Origin: Atherix ibis
Taxonomy: Eukaryota > Arthropoda > Insecta > Diptera > Athericidae
Length of the DNA: 64,000 bases
Direction: 5' to 3'
NCBI GenBank assembly: GCA_958298945.1
Contig: OY282605.1
Span: 114,200,267 to 114,264,266 of the forward strand
Made by a program: the position numbers and the translations under genes. The stretch's first letter is position 1; each line of letters begins with the position of its first letter. Positions 55,727-64,000 of this stretch are shown in pieces. The notes beneath the pieces were generated by a model. The model was given only the letters and a program-made list of their open reading frames with translations, had not been told where the DNA came from and did no database searches.

Positions 55727-58700
55727 ATGAAGACTGGACCTTTACGAAAAGCGAAAAATGTCAAGGATAAATTGGGCAATGGATCGAGAACAGGAGGATT
55801 TACTCTCTCCGAGGCACCATTTCTTCAAATGAGTTTCATAGCCAGAGCGTACGTTTCACTATTCTCAGCATACTCGTACCTTCTCTGCTCATTGCATACG
55901 AACGTATTTCGTTTATGTATTCGAATGCGCACATGACAAAGTACAAGCTCAAGCTCAAGCATAAGCACAAGCGCAAGCACAAGCACAAGCCAAAGCCCAA
56001 GCGCACATTGCATCCATACAGCACATCATAATGTGTATATACTTGATCTTCTTCTTCATCGCTATTGAACTTTGCATAATCGCTTGTTGTTTTTTCGGGT
56101 AATTCGAAAATGATGGACTCGCTTTTATGTATACAACTACAATGATAAAACTTATCGCCATTTATATATATATTTTAGTATATGTGTTGTATAATATGAT
56201 AATAATATTGCATAGATATAATATACATAACGAGTATCCACAGTTCTATTATATTCTAATTATTATGAAAGCTCTATTATTTATGGCTTAAACCTTACGA
56301 AGGACTATGAAAATCGTTTTAATTTTTTGCTTTTCGTATTGTTTCAGGTACCGCCAGACAAGATTCTCATCACGACGTGTTCGGAAGCGTGTCGTCTTCA
56401 AGCACGGGGACTGCAACGTTGTACAGGGGAATGTCGCCAAAAGAAGAAGACGTTATTTGCAGGTGAGCAGCCCATTATCCTGTATTCGCTCGAGCCTATT
56501 CCTTTTTATTCAGTTTTCATTGAGTCCAATCGTGTCTTATTTACCATATTAACAAACTATAGTCATTAACTGTATTCCATTGGGCCAATTTTACTACTCA
56601 CAAGTACTTCGGAGTAGATTCAAAGGAACGCAAAATTTACTGACAGAAGTAAAATATAACCTCAAACTAGTCAATTGGGCCAAAACTCGTTCTACTCTTT
56701 TGAATATATTAAATAAGTTCAAGATATTTGATATATATAAGGTGTAGTAAAAAGAAATTCATTATTTTTGCATTAAATTGAAAGTTTTATTTAGCATAGA
56801 TAGAATGATACGATTTAGGTCAAATATGCACCGTTTTGTTCGATAATTTGTTGCCATTTTGGAGGTAATTTCATAATGCCTCTCTCATAGAAACCGTCGT
56901 CCCTATTGGCAAAAAACTGGGACAGTCGATTTTCACAATCTTCTCTTGAGGCGAATTTTTTACCTGCAAAATCATTCGTCATAGACAGGAAGAGGTGGTA
57001 ATCACTTGGTGCCAGGTCCGGACTATAAGGTGGATGCATAAAACATCCCAACCAAGGTCCCGGAACTTCTGATGAGTCACTATCGATGTATGGGGCCTGG
57101 CGTTGTCCTGATGGAACACAATTCCTCTCCTATTGGCCAAAGCTGGCCGCTTCTGGGCGATTGCTTCTTTCAGACGGTCCAATTGTTGACAGTATAGGTC
57201 CGAATTAAGAGTTCAGCTGTAGGGGAGCAGCTCATAGTATATGATTCCCTGGCAGTCCCACCAAACACACAGCAAAAACCTTCCTGACTGTCAATCCTGG
57301 CTTGACCACCGTTTGCGCCGGATGACCGCGATTTGACCACGACCGTTGTCGCTTGACGTTGTCGTAAGTGACCCACTTTTCATCAGCAGTAACCATCCGC
57401 TTCAGAAATGGATCGATATTGTTGCGATTCAGCAGCGATTCGCAGATGGAAATTCGGTCCATGAGGTTTTTTTGCGATAACTCGTGTGGCACCCATACAT
57501 CGAGCTTCTTTTTGTATCCAGCCTTATTTAAGTGGTTCCAAACGGTTTTTGTGCAATGTTTAGCTCCTGGGCAATCGAAACAGTGCTTACGTGACGGTCG
57601 GACTCGACGATTTCCATTATTTTATCGACATTTTCGACAATTCGCCTTCCAGAGCGTGGTGCATCTTTGACATTAAAATTACCGGAACGAAATCGACGAA
57701 ACCGAAATTGCGCATGATTGGCTGTTAGAGTATCAGGACCATAAACACTATTCACATTTTCAGCTGCCTGGCTTGCGTTTTCGCCTTTATCGAAGAAAAA
57801 CTGTAAAATATGGCGTATTTTCTCTTTGTTGGTGTCCATCTTTGACGCGTGCTAAAAAAATACTGAGTCAAGTAATCACAAAACTGTATGAGAAGCTTTT
57901 TTTTTAATACGAAATCTTATCTTTCTAACGCCATCTAGTGCAACCCGATCGCACCTTGAAAACGGGATGTACAGACTCCTAAAGCCTGTACATCCCGTTT
58001 TCAAGGTATACTACACCTTATATAATAAATTAAAATAAAAATAATTAATTTATTATATAAGGTGTAGTAAAAGGTAATAATGGATTACCTTTTACTACAC
58101 CTTATATAATAAATTGATTATTTTTATTTTTGTTAGCCCAGGAGGCATTTATTTGCAATTGAGAATGTTACAATAAATATAAAGTTACACAAATACATCA
58201 TTTAAGTTTCATTTAATTTAACAATCCATTATTATCCATATTTTCAAACATTTGCTGCCCTCGCACATGCACTTTTTGTTGCTGTCAATTCCTTCACATT
58301 CTGCGTAATTCTGTGTGTTGTTGACTTCATTATCTAAATATTTTATGTCATTGAAATCATGTTTAGCAATACATTTATTATGTAAAATACAAGCAGCAAC
58401 AATGCAGTTGCTGACAAAGCCTAAATTTGGACTTTCGAAAAAACTGCAACCTACGAAATCGACATTTCAGCAATCCAAACGCGTTTTCAACAACGATTCT
58501 TGTAGATGAATGTAAGTAGTTGAATTTTAGTAGTTTTGCAGTTAAGTTTCCGAAATCCTTAAACGGGGGAACCAAATATCTGCTTGCACCGTATGCTGAG
58601 TATCCAAGTAGCACACCTCCTGGTATAATTATGGACTCATCCTCAGCAATGCGCCTGTAAAACGCCACAGTGCACATCTATAAACTTTTTCTCGGCGTTT

Positions 58701-61700
58701 ACAATTTCCTGTAAAAGCAAACTATAATATTTTTTCCTATTGCAGTATGCTTGTTTGTCACGTTTAGGAGGATTGATTTTAATATGAGAACCATTAATAG
58801 CCCCAACAACACCGGGTACACCTTTCATAACAGCAAATTGCATCTGGTTATTTTGCATTTCGGATGCTGTTAGCTATTTTATGTAATTGGCACTCACTTC
58901 AACAAACCATTTTACGACGCGGTATATAATTCGATGGATACTGCTTTCTGTGACATCAAATCTGTCTGCAATTTATCGGTACACTTTCAGTATTTGCTAG
59001 AAACTACAACGTGATGTATATTTCAACATCAAAACCAACTGCAGAACGTCCTCCATGACTTGGACGGTGTAAAAACACACTACAGTAATATTTGATTCCA
59101 TTTCTTTTCGCTTTTGCTGCACGAATAATGTAACATAACAAAAATATGACTTTTCAAGATAACCAACGAACCCGCTAAGCTATTTATTTTCATTTTAGGA
59201 ACTAAAATCCCTCTACCGTAAATTGTGTGCGCAACTACTAATGCAATATACTGACTTGCACGAGCTAGAGTACGTGTAGATGATGACAGCTGGAAGTACT
59301 TGTGAGTAGCAAAATTGGTTCAATGGAATACAGCTATTAGCTGTATTCCATTGGCCCAATTTTGCTACTCACAAGTAGTTGCGAGTAGATGCCCAATGGA
59401 ACGCACAATTTACTGACAGATGTAAAATATAACCTCAAAATAGTCAACAACAATACTCAGTTTATTCGCGTATAAACAATAAAAACTGAGTTTATTCACA
59501 CATGCACAATACTGACAAAAACATAAATCTTCAACATAACCAACGAACCCGCTAAGCCATCTATTTTCATTTTGGGAACTAAAATACACCTACCGTAAAT
59601 TGTATGCGAAACTACTAATGCAATGTACTCATTTGTACGAGGTAGTGTAGATAATGACAGCTAGAACTACTCGTGAGTAGCAAAATTTTCCCAATGAATA
59701 CAGCTATTGATAAATCTTTACTGCGCCATCTTTTGGATTATGTAAAAGTTCATCCGAATCAATCGATCATTTCGAAATTAACTCAAAATCATACTAATCA
59801 GACATAAATGAAAACTGAAACAATTCCTTAAGTTCTATTCTCAAGTATTAAAATTTAAAAAAAAAATATTTTTTTTCTCTATTTTTTATTGTTTGTTAAT
59901 AAAATTATATTAATTGAAAATTATTTAAAACAAAAAAACAATACCAATCTGACATGCTTTCCAGGACATATTCACAACATTGGTAGACGCACAGTGGCGA
60001 TGGACACTGCTAGTATTTGCACTCAGCTTCCTGCTGTCATGGACAGCGTTCGGTTTTATTTGGTGGTTTATAGCCTATACTCATGGAGATCTGGATAATA
60101 TGGTGGCGAAAGCGGAAAATATTAATAATAATATGGAATCGAACAGTACGTTTACGATGTGCGTTACCGAAATCCGTGGATTCACGTCGGCATTTCTGTT
60201 CTCTGTCGAAACTCAACATACGATCGGATACGGTAACCGTTACATAACGGAAGAGTGTCCACATGCGATATTTATAATGTGCCTCCAAAGTATTATGGGT
60301 GTTTTTATTCAAGCATTTATGGTCGGTATCGTATTTGCAAAATTATCCCGGCCCAAAAAACGAGCTCAAACGCTCCTCTTCTCCAGAAACGCTGTGATCT
60401 GCCATCGGGACGGAACCCCGTGCCTGATGTTTCGTGTTGGTGATATGCGCAAAAGTCATATTATTGAGGCGCATGTACGTGCGCAAATAATACGGAAAAA
60501 GGTTTGTTCCCACTGAGCCCTAGTTTCTCTTAAATGCTTTTTCCCCAAATACGCTTAGCTTAACTGCACTATGATCAGTTTGCCTATCAATCGGCGCTGA
60601 TCTTAATTAAATTTTATTTATACACTTGTGCTTTTAAAAGCTTTTCAAAGCTTTCTGTAAATTACTGAAATTTTTCTTTTTCTTCTTCTTCTTAAATTAT
60701 TAGCTTAACTTAATTAAATTTTACTTTTTTTTTTTTAATATTTTATTTCATTTAATATAAATCAGAAATTATTTTATTCATTTTATTATTAATCAGATAA
60801 CAAAAGAAGGTGAGATATTACCATTTTTCCAACAAGAACTGATAATTGGTGCTGATGGCGGTGACGATCGTCTGATGTTTATATGGCCAACAACAATAAG
60901 TCATAAGATAGATAGACATAGTCCTTTATATGCACTTTCCGCTGAAGATATGCTCAAAGAGCGATTCGAAATAGTTGTAATGTTAGGTAATTATTATTTT
61001 TTATTCTTTATTGAAAGCGGTTAAAAAAAATATTACTAAATTTCATCGATTTTTCAGAGGGTGTTGTTGAATCAACAGGAATGACAACGCAGGCTAGAAG
61101 TAGTTATCTGCCATCGGAGATTTTGTGGGGTCATCGATTCGAGCATGTGGTAGCCTTTAAGAAGGAGACTGGAGAATACGAAGTTGACTACACTCTCTTC
61201 AATAACACCTATGAAGTAGACACACCCCTGTATAGTGCTCGTCAGTTGAATGAAGTTCGCGCAGAACTACAAACACCAAACGGCATTGGTAATAACATTT
61301 TCTATGTTTTTTTATTATTATTTATTATTTGAATTTGTTCCGTAAAAAATCTAACATGTCACCTTGTGGATACGTTCTGTTCAAATTATATTAAATACTT
61401 CAACTTAAAATTACATTTCATATTCTATGAACTTAGTTTCCTATTAAATTGAAAGTAAATTAGAATATTGAGAAGGCGTTTTAAATAATTTCTGCGATAT
61501 TTTCCAGTTTTCATTTATTTAAGATATAAATAACAGTTTTGTAACTAAAAAAAAAAATTAAAAACCTTATCACATATTTTAAAGATGAGTAATACAAAAA
61601 TAATTTGAAAAGTTGTTAAAAAGTTAAAAACAAGAACGAAATTTTGAATTTTTAACGGCAAAAAATGTTCTCACTGGAAAAGACAATTTTTCGTACTAAA

Positions 61701-63023
61701 AAAGTAAATAATTTATTGCTTAAGCCTTGCCGTAAACTTTGGGAATTGCAGATGTAATGCAGAAAAACCATGATTTTGGAGTCTAATTAATATTACCAAA
61801 TTTCGAAATTATGCGTCTTGACAAATTTTCACGCAATCAAGCCAAAATTTGCCATTATATAGGATTATCTTTGTAAAAACAATTTTTTGTGTAGCTCTAT
61901 AAGATAAGGTCTAACGGCGCCATATCCTGGAATTTACCAAAGTATCATAGCAACTTTCCGCGCAATAAGCTTAAAATTTTTCATATTGTGTGGCTTGTTG
62001 TGCCGTCTTTTTCAAACCAAATATGGTAAAGTTTAAAATCTGCAAGTTCAGGCCAAAAAAAAAATCAGTTATTCGGGCGCTCAGAAAATACACACCAAAC
62101 GGTAACTTTTCGCGGATACAGTGGCTTCTCCAAAGTTACTTGTGAGTTGTCAGAGCCCCAGTATACGGAAATGTTGCTCTATTTTTTGACTTTCACCGCT
62201 GAAAAAAACTTTGTTATAAAGATCAGCAACTCAATCGGCAAGCTTCAATTCTTGATTGAGTTGAACTTTATAGGGATGGAGATGTAAGACATGCTCAAAT
62301 GTGTTTCCTCAGTCACTTGTGGGTTTTAAGAGCCCCCATATTTACTTATTGTAAAATTACTCATTAAAATTAGTTCTATCAAGATACATTTTCTATCGTT
62401 GATCAGCTTTTTTCTATTATGTAAATTTATTGGCTATAAAATTAAAAATATGCCGGCGTATCTTTTGCACAATTTTAATAGATTTTTTGATATTTTAAAA
62501 TGTTTTTTTTTTTTTTTAAATTTTCCAAACATGAGTTTTCTTATTCTTTTTCTTTTATAGAAAATTTCCAACCGTTTTTAATTATTTATTTCCAAAAATG
62601 TTTAATTTTCAAATACAGTTTTTTACAATTTTTTTTTTCAATTTTATCAATGTGATTAGCTCTAATTTTTCTAGAAAATATATCAAAAAAAATTTCGAAA
62701 AAGTTGACTAAAAAATGATTTTGTTTTTATTTGCAGAGCGAATATCATCAACTGCCCTTCTTCAGCATGTTCCATCGGCAGCTTCCCTAGATCCGCCAAG
62801 CGATGAATCGGTCGAATCCGCAGGGCGGTTACATATCCGATCTCATTCAATACCAAATTCAAATATGATGGCATGTAATATTACAAATAACAATAATACG
62901 ACACCATCATCAGTTCTTCTATCAACAACAATGAATAGTATTAATGAGAGATTAAAGAGAACATCAAATCCTCGAAGATTTTCGATTAAGCCAGATCCAG
63001 TACCAATCGATTCGATTTGCTGA
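55727..63023 (+). CDS. Irk: Inward-rectifier potassium channel (Kir), six exons
   Basis: Tetrameric plasma-membrane channel passing K+ inward and gated by PIP2. Exons: 55727-55848, 56348-56462, 59965-60501, 60797-60986, 61058-61288, 62737-63023. All introns are GT-AG with matching phases; the product is 493 aa. Residues 52-79 ([20 protein letters not shown]) are the conserved cytoplasmic N-terminus. The slide helix starts [13 protein letters not shown] (80-92). TM1 is about 93-117, the pore helix and filter TQHTIGYG end at 169, and TM2 is about 180-204, followed by the PIP2-contact RPKKR (208-212). C145 and C177 are the expected outer disulfide pair. Q195 occupies the TM2 site that is Asp or Asn in vertebrate Kir1/Kir2. 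The C-terminal domain runs to about 395, then a Ser/Asn-rich tail ends PIDSIC. The ATG at 55727 is the first in frame after a stop. Which insect paralogue is unresolved. Confidence 0.95.
55939..56005. repeat. Hexanucleotide repeat AAGCNC in Kir intron 1
   Basis: About eleven imperfect units of AAGCTC, AAGCAC and AAGCGC. The opposite strand would read as alternating Leu, Cys and Ala codons in the open frames there, which are spurious. Confidence 0.85.
56815..57839 (-). pseudogene. Mariner transposase with several frameshifts
   Basis: ATG 57839 opens [20 protein letters not shown] and continues with the helix-turn-helix half to [10 protein letters not shown], where the frame slips. The second frame gives [20 protein letters not shown] and the first catalytic Asp in [14 protein letters not shown]. 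After [15 protein letters not shown] a second shift follows; the next frame has [20 protein letters not shown] then [10 protein letters not shown] (second Asp). A last shift leads to [20 protein letters not shown] (third Asp) and ends [11 protein letters not shown]. All three catalytic Asp residues remain. The gene is of normal length, disabled only by three or four small indels. Stop at about 56815-56820. Confidence 0.9.
57954..58006. repeat. Perfect inverted duplication at the mariner right end
   Basis: Arms of 21 nt (57954-57974, CCTTGAAAACGGGATGTACA plus G, and 57986-58006) around an 11-nt loop. The left arm is the subterminal mariner sequence and the right arm its inverted copy, so the terminus is attached through the foldback. 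Confidence 0.95.
58047..58115. repeat. Foldback made of two mariner termini
   Basis: Perfect 31-nt arms (58047-58077 and 58085-58115) around a 7-nt loop TAATGGA. Each arm contains TATAAGGTGTAGTAAAAGG, the terminus of the adjacent mariner. The structure is therefore two outward-facing ends with no interior. Confidence 0.95.
58222..59000 (-). pseudogene. PIF/Harbinger transposase (HARBI1-like), degenerate
   Basis: From 59000 downward: [20 protein letters not shown] (N-terminal helix-turn-helix), [11 protein letters not shown] then [23 protein letters not shown] (first catalytic Asp block, with Asn in place of the usual Asp), [20 protein letters not shown] with FIDVHCG, then a deletion, [20 protein letters not shown] (second block, the usual GDSAY reads GYSAY) and [20 protein letters not shown] (third acidic residue in VEN). 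The last part, [15 protein letters not shown], ends near 58222. Two of the three acidic residues are lost, and the frame shifts at least twice. Confidence 0.88.
59339..59705. mobile_element. Miniature Harbinger derivative (MITE)
   Basis: Ends AGCTGTATTCCATTGGCCCA and its inverted partner are followed inward by stretches matching both ends of the adjacent Harbinger: GGAACGCACAATTTACTGAC at the left and AACCAACGAACCCGCTAAGC at the right. The whole transposase region is deleted. It is flanked by ATT at 59336-59338 and 59706-59708, the first of which is shared with the large element. Confidence 0.9.
61770..62410 (-). pseudogene. Old DDE transposase relic in Kir intron 5
   Basis: On the - strand: a first GGGGCTCTTAAAACCCACAA block (62330), CATCTCCATCCCTATAAAGT, then a second copy of the block, [20 protein letters not shown] followed by [11 protein letters not shown] (62160-62060), then [12 protein letters not shown] (second Asp region, about 62010-61975) and [12 protein letters not shown] (about 61935-61900, equivalent to SCDLTPLDYFL). 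The doubled first block matches the relic at 30930-31460. Confidence 0.72.
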
Positions 63024-63230
63024 TATTGGGAGGTTTTAGGTAATTAAATCCAACAAATTTAGTTCCATTATATACTAAAAGAAAGAAAAAAAACAAAACA
63101 AAAAATAATATATACATACATCATCATACATATGTGATTTATATAGAAATATAAAAAGAAAACAAATAAACTAGAAAAAAAACTAGCTTAAAATAGAATA
63201 AATACCAAAAAAATAATTTTTTGTTTTATA
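63024..63230 (+). other. Kir 3' untranslated region
   Basis: Sequence after the TGA at 63021-63023. An AATAAA at 63197-63202 is a candidate polyadenylation signal; several similar hexamers occur, so the true end is uncertain. Further on, AATTATTGAAGGAAAAGAAA is tandemly doubled at about 63249-63309. Confidence 0.5.
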
Positions 63231-63845
63231 AAAAAACAAGAGGCAAAAGAATTATTGAAGGAAAAGAAAAATATCTTAAAATTATTGAAGGAAAAGAAAA
63301 AAATATCTCAACAACAATAACAACAACAAACAAATAATGGCTAATATTAAAATAACAATTAAGGATCTTATAAGTTATTATTTGAATTTTATTCAAGGAT
63401 TATTCGTAATAATTCATTGAAGATAATACCCGGTACTCTCAAGATTTGCTGAAATTATTTAAATACTCATTAAAATATCATTTTTAATTATTGTTATTAT
63501 TATTTTTTTGTCATTGGTATTTTGCCTCCTCATTTTTTTGTTTGTTGAAATTATAAAAATAAGTAAAAAAAACATATTTTTAAAATGCTTTTGTTTTTAT
63601 TAAATTTTTTTTTTCAGTTCTGGAATTTTTTTGTTAAAAAATGCATTTTGGTTAAAAAAGATTTTAATTGTTTGGCAAGCATATTTTTTTTGGTCGTTGT
63701 AATCGTTTTTTGAGTTAATATTTTCACAATACTAATTAAAACAATATTTACTAAGACTCCTTGTGTCCCTTTTGGACGATATGTGAACTCGTTATTTATT
63801 AGTGAAACTTCTCGGGGTTTTTTGAATATGGTAGACCTAACCTAA
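63231..63845. other. AT-rich intergenic sequence
   Basis: No gene seen apart from the short tandem duplication just mentioned. Confidence 0.45.
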
Positions 63846-63849
63846 CACA

Positions 63850-64000
63850 GAAAACACAAAAAAATTGCGAAGAACTATCTTTATTTCCCAGCATTGTCTC
63901 CTTTTAGCTCGATACACTTTTCTCAGATATGTTCAATAGCTTCGAACAGTCGAGCTTCTCAAAATAGCTATTAACCCCAGACTCGACCTATTTTTAAAGT
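63850..64000 (-). pseudogene. Mariner transposase C-terminus at the window edge
   Basis: On the - strand FEAIEHI, stop, EKCIELKGDNAGK matches the ends of the transposases at 27140-27930 (IEHPWENYIELKGC) and 46585-47874 (KCIELKGDYVEK). The element continues beyond the window, so only its last 40 or so codons are seen. Confidence 0.65.

Larger units (their letters stand above)
56739..58020 (-). mobile_element. Mariner nested in the Harbinger element
   Basis: Left end AAGGTGTAGTAAAAAG and right end, on the other strand, AAGGTGTAGTATACCTTG. TATA-type flanks are present on both sides, so the exact TA pair is ambiguous by 2 bp. Its right end is followed by further inverted copies of the same terminus. 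Confidence 0.88.
56568..59335 (-). mobile_element. PIF/Harbinger transposon in Kir intron 2
   Basis: Left end (56568, AACTGTATTCCATTGGGCCA) and right end on the other strand (AGCTGTATTCCATTGAACCA) are inverted repeats of about 40 bp continuing into TACTCACAAGTACTT. ATT at 56565-56567 and 59336-59338 forms a 3-bp direct repeat, the size expected for this superfamily. A mariner (56739-58020) sits inside it. Confidence 0.88.

Noticed and set aside
55825..56024. Two - strand frames rich in Leu, Val and Cys
   Set aside because: They read through the AAGCNC hexamer repeat in the Kir intron and are products of its periodicity.
60037..60312. 91-codon - strand frame
   Set aside because: It is antisense to Kir exon 3, where the sense strand encodes the channel pore.

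Overview
This window is AT-rich, intron-bearing animal DNA, almost certainly from an insect and most likely a fly. The evidence is an odorant-binding protein gene, an insect-type inward-rectifier potassium (Kir) channel gene with canonical GT-AG introns, and a heavy load of mariner (DD34D) and other DDE transposons plus R1-like and Jockey-like retrotransposon remnants. There are no prokaryotic operons, rRNA genes or CRISPR arrays.

Two host genes are well supported. A Kir channel gene on the + strand has five coding exons plus an initiating exon (55727-55848, 56348-56462, 59965-60501, 60797-60986, 61058-61288, 62737-63023) encoding 493 aa. A separate coding first exon at 24284-24378 ends in the same intron phase and may be an alternative distal start for the same gene, which would give a first intron of about 32 kb. 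A five-exon Plus-C-like odorant-binding protein gene lies on the - strand at 44662-45984. If the distal Kir start is right, this gene sits inside the Kir intron in the opposite direction.

Region by region. 1-24 kb: transposon graveyard with a DDE element bounded by TA (1.8-2.9 kb), an irritans-type mariner with one frameshift (3.9-5.2 kb), a dimeric repeat (6.5-7.3 kb), an R1-like retrotransposon remnant (9.1-11.0 kb), an acidic-codon minisatellite (11.1-11.5 kb), a Mos1-like mariner deletion derivative (15.7-16.4 kb), a dead DDE element split by a younger mariner (18.3-19.5 kb) and a Tc1 relic (21.1-22.2 kb). 24-34 kb: the distal exon and more mariner and DDE debris. 34.9-37.4 kb: a 353-bp tandem satellite of about seven monomers. 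37.7-51 kb: DDE relics, near-complete mariners at 39.3-40.6, 42.9-44.1 and 46.6-47.9 kb, a Jockey-like fragment and the odorant-binding protein gene. 51-55.7 kb: small dispersed repeats, a GC-rich patch with a CRE-like octamer, and long AT-rich sequence. 55.7-63.0 kb: the Kir gene, whose second intron holds a PIF/Harbinger element with a mariner inside it and its own miniature derivative beside it. 63.85-64 kb: the start of another mariner relic.

The recurring signals are five internally deleted copies of one mariner family with identical-type termini, about ten pieces of one old DDE family in both orientations, and a set of nearly perfect short-loop inverted duplications that sit at transposon ends. 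All positions and reading frames were worked out by eye. Family names rest on recognised protein motifs, not on a database search.
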